NCBI GenBank assembly: GCA_030408505.1
Contig: JAUHQI010000002.1
Span: 284,674-348,673 of the forward strand
DNA length: 64,000 nucleotides
Source: Candidatus Sacchlamyda saccharinae
Lineage (GTDB): Bacteria; Chlamydiota; Chlamydiia; Chlamydiales; Rhabdochlamydiaceae
Reading direction: 5' to 3'
In this document: one piece after another, positions 1-8,557 of the stretch
Layout of the letters: every line of letters starts with the position of its first letter
How positions within the stretch are numbered: the first letter of the stretch is position 1
Program-made: the position numbers and the translations under genes
Notes under the pieces: model-generated
What the model saw: the letters and a program-made list of their open reading frames with translations, nothing else
Told to the model about the DNA's origin: nothing
Database searches by the model: none

Positions 1-398
1 TTACCTAAATAGCTCCTAAGCTTCTGAGGTGGTTAATATGGGAGCGCACAAGATCGAGCATGATATTTGGTTTAAAGCAAATGGGATATTGAAGATTGGA
101 CAATTTCTCAGGCAAGTTTCAAAAGCGACAGATCCGACTTTCATAACAGGAAGATTTGCAAAAGCAAGTAGAAAAATAGAAAAAATGGCTACTTTGCATC
201 CTACTATGAGTAGTGTGACAGAATATTTTTTTGGTGCCTTGAGGTAACAGCCTCCTTGAAAGAAGGATTGGTTTGTTTCAATTGTTCCTGCGACCAAGAA
301 ATGCCCCTCATTATTATGATTGAGAAAAAGAACGTTCCGTAGTGTACTGTAAAAGAATGTAGATGTCAAAGTTTTTTGATTGAGTGTAAGTGCAAATC
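1..398. other. No supported gene; weak overlapping reading frames
   Basis: Two opposed open frames cover this stretch (about 117 codons on minus, 72 on plus). Neither has a recognisable motif, a convincing ribosome-binding site or a known neighbour. The minus frame would encode a hydrophobic, cysteine-containing peptide. The stretch sits next to insertion-sequence scars and a decayed toxin gene, so it is most simply read as part of an eroded accessory region. I see nothing else in it. Confidence 0.2.
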
Positions 399-484
399 TG
401 TAATGTCACCCCCTCTCCAAAGTTTGCCCCCTCAGGTTTTGTCCTAGGGTGACATTTTAACTTTGCAGAGGGGGTGACATTACA
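399..484. repeat. Perfect 18-bp inverted repeat, IS21-like end scar
   Basis: The arm TGTAATGTCACCCCCTCT at 399-416 is repeated exactly in inverted orientation at 467-484. The match continues imperfectly inward (CAAAGTT). The block GGGTGACATT-N4-CTTTGC also occurs twice in direct orientation at the right side. Multiple short internal repeats with a TGT terminus and GTGACA cores resemble the ends of IS21-family elements. No istA or istB coding sequence is left between the arms, which are only about 50 bp apart. I infer two ends left after loss of the element body. Confidence 0.45.
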
Positions 485-531
485 GCTTTGCGTTCACAGA
501 GAAAATGAAAAATTTAAACTATCAGGACAGA

Positions 532-930
532 TTAGTCTTTGGTAGAATTTTTCTTTTCAGGTGGAATTTTCACAAGCTCATAACGATATGGAGGCTTTAT
601 CTCCACTATTGTTTTCGATCAAATACTAGAGCAGTACCTGTTCTTACAGCTATTTCAAATGCCCTTTGATAACTTCTCTTATGAGCTTCGAGCACTTCCT
701 CAACTAAGTCATCACTCATAGGCCGCCTTTTTCATTTTTTTCCAAATGTCTTGATTTAAGACATCCATAACATCACTGAGCCCCTTCCTAGCAATAAGAT
801 TATTCAAACTGCCTGGTGATTCTTCTAGAAATTAGCTCTAAAGCCGTAGTCGTTTTCCCTGCACCGTTAGGCCCTGCGATCATGAGTATTTTTTTTGAAG
901 CCAAAGCAAACACCTCTCCTCTGTGACCAA
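532..930 (-). pseudogene. Decayed zeta-toxin-like ATPase gene
   Basis: Read on the minus strand, the upstream part encodes VFALASKKILMIAGPNGAGK followed by TTTALELI, the P-loop (Walker A) start typical of zeta-toxin/UDP-GlcNAc-kinase-like proteins. The frame then stops after about 15 residues. Downstream pieces in other frames encode DVLNQDIWKKMKK, then a stretch starting MSDDLVEEVLEAHKRSYQRA, then IKPPYRYELVKIPPEKK, which resemble the C-terminal end and the short helical gene commonly paired with such proteins. At least two frameshifts and a large internal deletion remove the catalytic core. The P-loop identification is seen directly; the partner assignment is inference. Confidence 0.5.
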
Positions 931-1151
931 TGTTATCAATAGCCTTCTAAAAACTCAACTTGCCAAAAAATTGTTTCTGGGAGATAATCTTCGGGTGAGG
1001 AGGCGGTGGTTAAGGACGGATTTTCATATTCAAATGGATTTCCGTGAAAAAATCGACGCTGGAGCAACAAGCTGACTATTTATAGTCAGCGGTTTGCGAA
1101 AAGTTGATTTTAGCCGGCAAGCCGCTGAAAATGAAAGTGCGGAATTGATCA

Positions 1152-1315
1152 GAGGGTGTCTTCAAAGTGTTTTTGTTGGAAAGAGATGAGATTTTTTCCT
1201 AGGAGAAGGATCTGGAGAGCGGAGCAAACTCCGATAGAGTTTGTGTAGCTTGAAGAGCTTCTCATAGGGAAAAAGATCGCTCTTCCGACAGCAAAATGAC
1301 TCTGAAGACACCCTC
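1152..1315. mobile_element. 164-bp MITE with terminal inverted repeats and TCA target duplication
   Basis: The element begins GAGGGTGTCTTCA and ends TGAAGACACCCTC, a perfect 13-bp terminal inverted repeat. It is flanked on both sides by TCA (1149-1151 and 1316-1318). The inverted similarity continues inward (GGAAAGAG...TTTTTTCCTA against TAGGGAAAAAGATCGCTCTTCC), so the whole element could fold on itself. It has no coding capacity. GAGGGTGT ends and a TNA-type 3-bp duplication fit the IS1031/IS427 side of the IS5 family, so a non-autonomous derivative of such an element is the best reading. Confidence 0.7.
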
Positions 1316-1342
1316 TCAATGCCTCCGCAAGGGTTATTCGAT

Positions 1343-1825
1343 ATGGCTAATGCAGTAACAATTGATAATTATGATGTAAAGATCCACGAGCGGTATGCAG
1401 CCGATCAGGCTGAATACGATGTGGGGATCTTGCGCGACACTGGTGAGGTCTCTTCTCACTTTTCCTTGGCAGCGGAAGAGGCTCGTCTCATCACTAAATG
1501 GGAAGAGCTTTTTGAAACGCATTTGCATAGGCACCCGTTTGCTTTCTTCTCCCCTCCCCCTTTTACTATGGGGATGCGGCGAGCTTTTTTCACTCATGTT
1601 GTTTCTTCTGAATTTGACTGGGAGGGTGACAATGCTGAAGAAGAAGAAAGGAGACAAGCAGAAAACTACCGCAAAAAAATCAAAGCCAAACAGTCTAAGA
1701 AAATGCCGGTTGCGATCTTTGAAAAAGATCGATCTGCTCTTTTGAATCTCATTGATTCAATCCAAACGCTCAATGGATTTTTAACGGAGGTCCATGCACG
1801 CAAACTGCAATACCAAAAAGGTTAG
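1343..1825 (+). CDS. Hypothetical protein upstream of dapB
   Basis: I do not recognise the family. The predicted product has 160 residues, is soluble and mixed alpha/beta-like, and has a highly charged middle segment rich in Glu, Arg and Lys (residues about 105-130). I chose the ATG at 1343 because AAGGG lies nine bases upstream. An ATG at 1319 would start only four bases after the MITE end and has no ribosome-binding site. The 3' end overlaps the dapB start by 32 bases, so translation is probably coupled. The MITE immediately upstream may have displaced or supplied the promoter. Confidence 0.6.
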   Translation: MANAVTIDNYDVKIHERYAADQAEYDVGILRDTGEVSSHFSLAAEEARLITKWEELFETHLHRHPFAFFSPPPFTMGMRRAFFTHVVSSEFDWEGDNAEEEERRQAENYRKKIKAKQSKKMPVAIFEKDRSALLNLIDSIQTLNGFLTEVHARKLQYQKG

Positions 1826-2414
1826 GATAGCCCTTGTAGGCGGATCTGGCCGGATGGGCCAGATAGTCACCAAGCTAGCTGATGAAGACAGCGAGGTTGA
1901 AGTTGCTGATGAGGGTGATGTTGTGATTGACTTCTCGAGCCCGGAAGGGACCAAGAAGGCGATTGCATTGGGGAAGCCTCTTGTCTGCGGCACTACTGGA
2001 TTGGATGAGGATGTGATGAAGGAGCTTGAAACACTCTCGAAGATAGTCCCTGTCCTATATGCACCTAATTTCAGCCTTGGTATGGCTCTTAGCTATGAGA
2101 TGCTGGGGTTTTTAAAGAAAAACTTAGACGCTGAAGTTTTTATTGAGGAAACGCACCACACGAAAAAGGCGGATACCCCTTCCGGTTCGGCAAAAAAAAT
2201 GGCAGAGATTCTAGAAACAGAGAATGTTGTTTCTCATAGGGTTGATGAGGTAGTTGGCACTCATAAGGTGGAGTTTTTGTTTGGCAAAGAAAAAATTACT
2301 TTGCAGCATGAAGCTCTTTCAAGAGAAATCTTTGCCCAAGGGGCGATTGCAGCTGCAAAGTTTATTTTTGGCAAGCCGCCAAAGTTTTATTCCATCTCAG
2401 ATATTTTTGTTTGA
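1794..2414 (+). CDS. dapB: 4-hydroxy-tetrahydrodipicolinate reductase
   Basis: Reduces the dapA product with NAD(P)H in the lysine/meso-diaminopimelate pathway in the cytoplasm. The N-terminal dinucleotide motif GGSGRMG is at residues 16-22, CGTTG at 65-69, APNFSLGM near 90, and the catalytic His pair plus substrate loop (ETHHTKKADTPSG) at 119-131, with the conserved Lys125. At 206 residues it is shorter than the usual 240-270; the loss appears to lie in the region between the nucleotide-binding strands. GGAGG directly upstream supports the start inside the preceding gene. dapF later in the window belongs to the same pathway. Confidence 0.93.
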   Translation: MHANCNTKKVRIALVGGSGRMGQIVTKLADEDSEVEVADEGDVVIDFSSPEGTKKAIALGKPLVCGTTGLDEDVMKELETLSKIVPVLYAPNFSLGMALSYEMLGFLKKNLDAEVFIEETHHTKKADTPSGSAKKMAEILETENVVSHRVDEVVGTHKVEFLFGKEKITLQHEALSREIFAQGAIAAAKFIFGKPPKFYSISDIFV

Positions 2415-2436
2415 TATTTAGTGGTTTTTTGGCATA

Positions 2437-3285
2437 ATGGCTCGAAGAATGAACGAGTTTGATGTAGGCAACTTCACCCTAGGGGAAAATCAGCCTCTCG
2501 CTCTTATCTGCGGTCCATGTGTGATCGAGAGCGAGGACAAAACTCTTTTCTCCGCACAATTTCTAAAAAATCTCTGTGAAAAGCTCGGCATTCCCCTCAT
2601 TTTTAAATCTAGTTATGACAAGGCGAATCGCTCGTCTGTCCATTCTTATAGAGGCCCTGGCATCGATCAGGGCCTTTTTATTTTAGAGCGTGTCAAGAAG
2701 GAATTTGACGTCCCCGTGGTTACGGACGTCCACTCCCCTATGGAAGCTCTTAGCGCTGCCCAAGTCTGTGATGTGCTCCAGATCCCCGCTTTCTTAAGTA
2801 GGCAGACAGATCTCATTGTTGCAGCTGGACAGACTGGACGGGTGGTCAAAGTCAAGAAGGGGCAATTCATGGCCCCCTGGGACATGAAGCCTGTCGTAGA
2901 AAAAATTGAATCCACTGGTAACAAAAAAATTATCTTAACAGATCGAGGAACGAGCTTCGGCTACAATAATTTGGTAAGCGATATGCGCGCCATCCCGATC
3001 ATGCACAGTCTTGGCTATCCAGTCTGCTACGATGCGACCCACTCGGTGCAGCTTCCAGGAGGAAGAGGTTCTTCTTCGGGAGGGCAGCGAGAGTTTGTCG
3101 AGACCTTAGCAAAATCTGCGATAGCAGCGGGCGCGAACTGCCTTTTCTTAGAGGCTCACCAGAATCCAAGTGAAGCAATGAGCGACAAGGAGTCGCAAAT
3201 TCCCTTCGATGAGCTCGAAAAGCTCTTGAAAACGCTTTTGCGCATCTCTAGGGCCGTAAGAGAGGAGGACTCTGCTTATGTTTAA
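2437..3285 (+). CDS. kdsA: 3-deoxy-8-phosphooctulonate (Kdo-8-P) synthase
   Basis: Condenses phosphoenolpyruvate with arabinose-5-phosphate to Kdo-8-phosphate, the first committed step of Kdo synthesis for LPS. The 282-residue product shows the family blocks LICGPCVIES near the N-terminus, FKSSYDKANRSS, VTDVH, DVLQIPAFLSRQTDL, the glycine-rich LTDRGTSFGYNNL, and DATHSVQLPG. Length is normal. Either ATG2437 or the ATG four codons later could start it; no strong ribosome-binding site decides. The stop overlaps the next start by eight bases, opening a coupled LPS export operon. Confidence 0.95.
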   Translation: MARRMNEFDVGNFTLGENQPLALICGPCVIESEDKTLFSAQFLKNLCEKLGIPLIFKSSYDKANRSSVHSYRGPGIDQGLFILERVKKEFDVPVVTDVHSPMEALSAAQVCDVLQIPAFLSRQTDLIVAAGQTGRVVKVKKGQFMAPWDMKPVVEKIESTGNKKIILTDRGTSFGYNNLVSDMRAIPIMHSLGYPVCYDATHSVQLPGGRGSSSGGQREFVETLAKSAIAAGANCLFLEAHQNPSEAMSDKESQIPFDELEKLLKTLLRISRAVREEDSAYV

Positions 3286-3880
3286 AAACAGAATCCTTCT
3301 TACTTGCGCACTTCTCGTTCCCCTCCTTGGTTTATGGATCTACCAGACCGGCGTTCCTAAAGCAAAGGACCACGAGTGTTACCAGACAATGGTGGAGAAC
3401 AAACAAGTTGCCTCTTCCCTTTCAAAAGCTCCTACCAACCAAGAACGCAAGCAAGTCCGCAAAGACATTTGGTTCTCTCAAGATGGCACCTCGAGACTCC
3501 ACTATCAGATCACAAGCAAGGACTCTTTGCTCACTTTGACACCCGCAGGGAATCGATTTGAGGTGGTCGAATCTTTGAAAGGGATTAGTTGCTGGATGCA
3601 GGACAAGTTGGTCCGAGATGAAAAAAAAGACACCCTTTCACAACAAGCACGTTACTTCGAAGCCGATAGTGGTATCTACAGACACACAACACAAGAATTT
3701 ACCGCAGAGGGGATCTCTCTCTCTCTGTTTAAGCTCGCAGGGCACAACCTGCCAGTCAAACCTGTCAAACAAAGTGATGCGATCTTGCGCGGCGTAGCAG
3801 AAGGGATCTCCTTCTACTTCGGAGGAAAAACCCCAAAATTTCAAGCGAAAGAATTCCAGGCAAAGATGGTGAAAGAATGA
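3278..3880 (+). CDS. LptC-like LPS export protein (CT654-type)
   Basis: A 200-residue protein with a short cytoplasmic start and one membrane anchor at residues about 5-22 (ILLTCALLVPLLGLWIYQTG), followed by a periplasmic beta-rich domain. This is the topology of LptC, which bridges the LptB2FG transporter to LptA. Sequence similarity to E. coli LptC is not obvious to me. The assignment rests on topology and on its place between kdsA and lptA/lptB, the same place as CT654 in C. trachomatis. It overlaps both neighbours by a few bases, so expression is coupled. Confidence 0.65.
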   Translation: MFKNRILLTCALLVPLLGLWIYQTGVPKAKDHECYQTMVENKQVASSLSKAPTNQERKQVRKDIWFSQDGTSRLHYQITSKDSLLTLTPAGNRFEVVESLKGISCWMQDKLVRDEKKDTLSQQARYFEADSGIYRHTTQEFTAEGISLSLFKLAGHNLPVKPVKQSDAILRGVAEGISFYFGGKTPKFQAKEFQAKMVKE

Positions 3881-5235
3881 GATATGCACTTCTATCTCTC
3901 CTTTTTCCACTCCTACTTAGCGCAGAAATCACCACCTCCTCTATCTCTTCGAAAAAAGCCTCTTATGATGGCAATGCATTGATGCTTAAGGGAGAGGTGG
4001 AGCTTGAGCATGCCCTTGGACATCTGCAGTCGGGTGCCGCTCGATTGATCCGAGAGTCTGAAGGGGCTCCCTTCACATCGATCTATTTGCGCGACGACGT
4101 ACGGATCGCTTTGAAAAATCGAGGAGAGATCCACTGCGCCAAAGCCGACTTTGACTTCAACGATTTAAAGGGCAAGCTTCTTCCTGCTCGCGGGCAAATG
4201 ATCGAGTTTCTCAATCTGCAAACCGAGCCTTTATCTCTTTTGAGCAAAGAAGCTGAAATCGAATTCGTCCGAGAGAACAACTCCCTAAGAGTAGCTAAAA
4301 TCAAAGCGTGCAAATCGGTTGAAGTGCATTACAGTGAGGATTTTGTCCTCACAGCCGATGGGGCAACGTTCTCAAACACCAAGACTCCTTATGTCTGGGC
4401 AAGTCCCAATTGTGTGCTCAACCATTTTGACGACCAAATTCAGGCAGAGCGCATCGAGATTCTCCCCGCCAGCTCTAAGATGATCTTATCATCTCCATCG
4501 GGGGCCCTCTCCTCCCCTACCTTTAGCGAGGACGAATTGATGGAATTTTCTTGTAACAAACTCGTCTGGGAAAGGGCTCTGCAGATGCTCACAATGAAGG
4601 GAAACGTCAAGCTGCATGATGCAGGGATTGGGGACCTCTATTGCGAAGATGAAGTGGAGATAAGGCAAAAAGAGGTCGGAGACAAGTGGGCATTGAGTCA
4701 GATCTCAGCAAAAGGGAAAACGAGCTTGCAATACAAGCTCGACGCCGATTTTGAGCACACGCTCGTTTGCTACGGGCAAATGGAACTGAACCAAGATCGA
4801 CTAGCTCTTACATTAGAAAGCCCCATAGGACAGCCTTTAGAATATTTTCATGATGGGATGAAACTCACAGCAGATCATGCTGAGCTCGATTACACTCAGG
4901 GCAAAGATTCTATTCATCCCGAAAAGCTTCTCTTACAAGGCAATATCCAACTCTCTACTACAGAAGACAGCTCTAGGTGCGCTATTGCTGATCAGTTTGC
5001 CTATTTTCCAGACGAGAAGAAAATCATCCTTTCGACAAAGCAAGAAAACCCTGTCCTTTTCTGGGATGCTGAGCAAAAGCTTTCAATCAGTGCCCGTGAG
5101 ATCCATATTACTCGTGGGGAAAAGGGAGAAAATATTAAGGGAGTGGGCAATGTTCGCTTCGCCTTTTCCAGCACGGAAAACGCCCTTTTGAAAAAACTCT
5201 TCCCTTTCTATCAAATAAATGGGAGGCCGCAATGA
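3877..5235 (+). CDS. LptA/OstA-family periplasmic protein, long form
   Basis: Begins with a signal peptide (MRYALLSLLFPLLLSAEI) and continues with beta-strand repeats typical of the OstA fold, for example KKASYDGNALMLKGEVELEH and the C-terminal RGEKGENIKGVGNVRF. LptA carries LPS across the periplasm and is usually about 180 residues; this protein has 452, so the beta-jellyroll is probably more than doubled. ATGA overlaps at both ends place it in the kdsA-lptC-lptA-lptB operon. An LptD N-terminal-like role is possible, but the C-terminal barrel is absent. Confidence 0.7.
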   Translation: MRYALLSLLFPLLLSAEITTSSISSKKASYDGNALMLKGEVELEHALGHLQSGAARLIRESEGAPFTSIYLRDDVRIALKNRGEIHCAKADFDFNDLKGKLLPARGQMIEFLNLQTEPLSLLSKEAEIEFVRENNSLRVAKIKACKSVEVHYSEDFVLTADGATFSNTKTPYVWASPNCVLNHFDDQIQAERIEILPASSKMILSSPSGALSSPTFSEDELMEFSCNKLVWERALQMLTMKGNVKLHDAGIGDLYCEDEVEIRQKEVGDKWALSQISAKGKTSLQYKLDADFEHTLVCYGQMELNQDRLALTLESPIGQPLEYFHDGMKLTADHAELDYTQGKDSIHPEKLLLQGNIQLSTTEDSSRCAIADQFAYFPDEKKIILSTKQENPVLFWDAEQKLSISAREIHITRGEKGENIKGVGNVRFAFSSTENALLKKLFPFYQINGRPQ

Positions 5236-5972
5236 ACGAATTGGCAAACCCTATTGTCTTGAAAGTACAAAATCTCACCAAAAAATTTGGTGGCAGATCT
5301 GTCGTCTCTGGCCTTTCTTTCCAAGTGCGCCAAGGAGAAGTGGTTGGTCTACTCGGCCCCAATGGAGCAGGGAAAACCACTTCCTTTTACATGACCATCG
5401 GTCTCATCCACCCCGAATCTGGAAATGTCTACTTTAAAAATCAGGATGTGACAGAAGAGCCCATCCACAAAAGAGCCCATCTAGGAATGGGCTACCTCGC
5501 GCAAGAGCCCTCCGTTTTCCGCAACTTAACGGTTGAAGAGAATATTTTGTGTATACTCGAAACTCTACCGCTCACCAAAAAGCAAAAAAAGGACCGACTC
5601 GAAGAGTTGCTAGCTGAACTTCACCTAGAGAAACTAGCCAAGAAAAAGGCCTGCAACCTATCAGGTGGAGAGAGAAGACGTTTAGAAATCACAAGAGCCC
5701 TAGTCACAGAGCCCTCCCTTCTGCTCCTCGATGAACCCTTTGCCAATATCGACCCGCTAGCTGTCAATGATGTAAAAAAAATGATTGGGCACCTCAAGCA
5801 AAAAGGGATCAGCGTATTGATTACCGACCACAATGCAAGAGAAATTTTTTCCATCGTCGACCGAAGCTATCTGATCCAAGAAGGAAAAGTGCTTATGTCA
5901 GGGTCTGTCGACGAACTTTTAGAAAATAAACAAGCAAGATCCACATATTTTGGAGAGGATTTTAGGTTATAA
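5232..5972 (+). CDS. lptB: LPS export ABC transporter ATPase
   Basis: A 246-residue ABC ATPase powering LPS extraction from the inner membrane. Walker A GPNGAGKTT is near residue 42, the Q-loop is at YLAQEPSVFRNLTVEENI, the signature LSGGERRRLEITRAL near 142, Walker B LLLLDEPFANIDP near 162, and the H-loop ITDHNARE. The ERRRLEIARAL-type signature and the YLAQE Q-loop are characteristic of LptB (YhbG). It is the last gene of the coupled LPS operon. The membrane partners LptF and LptG are not in this window. Confidence 0.95.
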   Translation: MNELANPIVLKVQNLTKKFGGRSVVSGLSFQVRQGEVVGLLGPNGAGKTTSFYMTIGLIHPESGNVYFKNQDVTEEPIHKRAHLGMGYLAQEPSVFRNLTVEENILCILETLPLTKKQKKDRLEELLAELHLEKLAKKKACNLSGGERRRLEITRALVTEPSLLLLDEPFANIDPLAVNDVKKMIGHLKQKGISVLITDHNAREIFSIVDRSYLIQEGKVLMSGSVDELLENKQARSTYFGEDFRL

Positions 5973-5973
5973 T

Positions 5974-7524
5974 ATGCAGGAAAAATCGTTTAGTTTTTGG
6001 CGCCAAATCATCTGGCCCATTCACAGAAATGAGGTCAAGAAAGTGGTCTCCATGCTCCTTCTTATGGCTCTTCTGTGTGTTTGCTATAGTGTATTGCGTA
6101 ATCTAAAAGATACAGTGATTCTAACCGCTGCAAATTCAGGAGCAGAGGTCATCCCCTTCATTAAAGTATGGGGTATGCTACCTGGAGCTATACTCGGGAC
6201 CTGGTTCTATACCAAGCTACGCAGCAAGTTCAGCCGAGAAAATGTGTTTTACATCCTTGTAGGCGGCTTTGTAGCTTACTTCCTTGCCTTTGCTTTTTTC
6301 ATCTACCCCAACAGCGAAACCCTCAATTTTACAGGCCTTGCCGAGCGTCTTAGCAGGCAACTGCCCGAAGGGTTCTCTGGCCTCATTGCCATGGTCTGTA
6401 ACTGGACCTTTACCATGTTCTATATTATCTCTGAGCTCTGGTCTGTCCTAGTCCTCACCGTACTATTTTGGGGCTTTGCCAATGACGTTACTCCTCTATC
6501 CCAAGCCAAGCGATGCTACGGCCTTTTTAATATCGGGTCGAATATGGCCCCGATCTTAGGCGGGTTCTTAGCTATTCTCTTTGTACAAAACTCCCTATCT
6601 TCTCCCGAGGCTATGACAGCAGACCTCTGGCAAAAATCCTTGATCAAATTATCTCTTTTAATCAGCGTCTTTGCATCAGCTGCCATGGGAGTCTTCTACT
6701 GGATCAACCGGAAGGTCGTCCCTCATGATGAACATGCAACCGATAGCCACAGTGAATCAGTAAAAAAATCGGGTAAGACGCGACTCTCTCTTCGCGACTG
6801 CATTCGCTATATCTCAAAATCTAGATACCTCCTCTCCCTCGCTCTCATCGTTTTGGGCTTTAATATTGCCATCAACTTCACAGATGTCCTTTGGAAAGCA
6901 CAGCTAAAGAAACACTTTGTCAATCCACAAGACCTCATGAACCATATGAATCAGGTAACCATCGGCATCGGCTGTATCGCCACGGTGGGAGGCATTTTGT
7001 TCTCGATCATGGTTAGGCGCCTTGGCTGGACCTTTGTCGCCATCCTAACGCCTGCAATCATGGTCCTCATGGCGATTGGATTCTTTAGTTTCCTCTTCTT
7101 TGAAAGCGCCTTGACCGGCTTTGCGCTCACCCTGTTTGGAACCACGCCGCTGATCATGACTGTCTACTTCGGCTCTATGCAAAACTGCTTGTCCAAAGCG
7201 GGGAAATATTCTGTCTTTGATGCTTCAAAAGAACTCGCTTTCCTGGCGCTCGATTCAGAGTCTCGCCTCCGTGGAAAAGCAGCGATCGATGGCCTTGGGT
7301 CTGGTGTTGGGAAATCAGGTGCTTCGCTCACCTATCAAGCGCTCATCTTAGGACTTGGTAGCGTCAGCCTCTCAACGCCGTATATTGCGGGAATCTTGGT
7401 GGCTGTCTTCGCCGCCTGGATCTACTCGGTTCGGTTCATCTCTAAAGAATTTAAGACGCGCAGCGATGCTGCAGAAGGGGTTTCTTCTGAAGTGATGCAA
7501 ACAAATGCGTCGACTACTTCTTGA
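5974..7524 (+). CDS. ATP/ADP translocase-type nucleotide transporter (NTT/TLC family)
   Basis: An integral inner-membrane carrier of about 516 residues with roughly eleven hydrophobic helices. It has the family features of plastid/chlamydial nucleotide transporters: VLRNLKDTVILTAANSGAEVIPFIKVWGMLP near the N-terminus, NVTPLSQAKRCYGLFNIGSN-like loop, and KYSVFDASKELAFLALDSE followed by RLRGKAAIDGLGSGVGKSG. Such carriers import host ATP in exchange for ADP or take up other nucleotides; the isoform cannot be told from sequence alone. I start at ATG5974, two bases after the lptB stop, rather than at an upstream TTG inside lptB. Its 3' end overlaps the convergent GT9 gene by 103 bases. Confidence 0.93.
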   Translation: MQEKSFSFWRQIIWPIHRNEVKKVVSMLLLMALLCVCYSVLRNLKDTVILTAANSGAEVIPFIKVWGMLPGAILGTWFYTKLRSKFSRENVFYILVGGFVAYFLAFAFFIYPNSETLNFTGLAERLSRQLPEGFSGLIAMVCNWTFTMFYIISELWSVLVLTVLFWGFANDVTPLSQAKRCYGLFNIGSNMAPILGGFLAILFVQNSLSSPEAMTADLWQKSLIKLSLLISVFASAAMGVFYWINRKVVPHDEHATDSHSESVKKSGKTRLSLRDCIRYISKSRYLLSLALIVLGFNIAINFTDVLWKAQLKKHFVNPQDLMNHMNQVTIGIGCIATVGGILFSIMVRRLGWTFVAILTPAIMVLMAIGFFSFLFFESALTGFALTLFGTTPLIMTVYFGSMQNCLSKAGKYSVFDASKELAFLALDSESRLRGKAAIDGLGSGVGKSGASLTYQALILGLGSVSLSTPYIAGILVAVFAAWIYSVRFISKEFKTRSDAAEGVSSEVMQTNASTTS

Positions 7525-8507
7525 GAAGAGAGAGTCCACAGGCAATCGCTCATTTTACTTCCTCCACACCCATCTAACCTGCAAGGGCGACAAGAAAGCT
7601 CTTGTGTCACCACAGCAGCTCTTGAATGCATCCATGGCCCCCAATTCAGCTCTGAAGTAGGACCAAACAGAGCCACAACCGGAACTTTAAGCGCGGAAGC
7701 CATGTGCAAGGCCACAGAATCAACCGTGATGAGCCCTTTTGAGTGGAGAAGAAGAGCGCCCATCTCTTTTAAGTCTGTTTTTCCAGCGAGATTGAGTACG
7801 AAGCCTTTAATATGTTTCGCCACCTCTTCAACAAACTCTTTTTCATTTGGGGCTCCCGTTAATACAACCCGCTCACCTATACGATTGCAGATATCTGCCA
7901 TAAGTTGTGGAGGGAGACATTTGAATTTCCATCTAGCTGGAGCGTGGACAACCACATAGGGCTTACTTTCTGTGAGCTCCAGAGCTTTTGCTTTAGCTTC
8001 CTTCGGAATGTAAAAGAAAAGGTCTCGTTCAGTAGGTTTTGGAAAAATCTTTAGCTTTCGGACTGCATCAAGATCTCGTTCGACAGTATGCCTATCCGTT
8101 GGGCAAGCCTTCACTAAATCTGTATATATTTTTCTTGTCCATTTCTTACCAGGATCTACACCCACTTTTATCTTCGCACCTGAAACCAACGCTGCGATCG
8201 CCCCCCGGTCTCCTTCTGTAAGGTTGACAACTAAGTCATACTTTTCTCTTCTGATCTTGCGCAAAAGCCCCCATTCCTTCCAAAACCTGGGGAGAAATGA
8301 GAGCTTTTTCCATCCCCTATCATGCAAATGGCAGTTTGCAATCGCCGGATGACCTAAAAGTATGTCCGAGGCTTCTTTCCAAATATAAGCATCGATCAAG
8401 GCGTCTGGGTAAGCTTCCTGGAGGGCGGTAAAAACCGGAGAGGATAAAAGCACATCCCCTAAATGGCGTAATTTGATGACAAGAATTCTTTTCGGTTGCT
8501 TTTCCAT
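7422..8507 (-). CDS. Glycosyltransferase family 9 (heptosyltransferase-like)
   Basis: A 361-residue GT9 protein. The N-terminal KLRHLGDVLLSSPV (residues 12-25) is the hallmark acceptor-side loop of the WaaC/WaaF/WaaQ family, and the C-terminal VDSVALHMASALKVPVVALF followed by GPT is the sugar-nucleotide binding block. It probably adds a heptose or similar sugar to the LPS core, near the LPS export genes. The last 34 codons are encoded opposite the 3' end of the nucleotide transporter. The C-terminal cysteine cluster CRPCRLDGCGG is also found in WaaQ-like members. Exact donor and acceptor are unknown. Confidence 0.85.
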   Translation of the reverse strand: MEKQPKRILVIKLRHLGDVLLSSPVFTALQEAYPDALIDAYIWKEASDILLGHPAIANCHLHDRGWKKLSFLPRFWKEWGLLRKIRREKYDLVVNLTEGDRGAIAALVSGAKIKVGVDPGKKWTRKIYTDLVKACPTDRHTVERDLDAVRKLKIFPKPTERDLFFYIPKEAKAKALELTESKPYVVVHAPARWKFKCLPPQLMADICNRIGERVVLTGAPNEKEFVEEVAKHIKGFVLNLAGKTDLKEMGALLLHSKGLITVDSVALHMASALKVPVVALFGPTSELNWGPWMHSRAAVVTQELSCRPCRLDGCGGSKMSDCLWTLSSQEVVDAFVCITSEETPSAASLRVLNSLEMNRTE

Positions 8508-8525
8508 GAAAAGGAATTATATAAT
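8496..8525 (+). promoter_or_regulatory. Predicted sigma-70 promoter of ndk
   Basis: TTGCTT (8496-8501), an 18-base spacer and TATAAT (8520-8525) lie 32 bases before the ndk start, inside the 5' end of the divergent GT9 gene. A good ribosome-binding site (AAGGAG) follows. Confidence 0.5.
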
Positions 8526-8557
8526 GGTTTCCCCAGACTATTCAAGGAGTATTTAAA

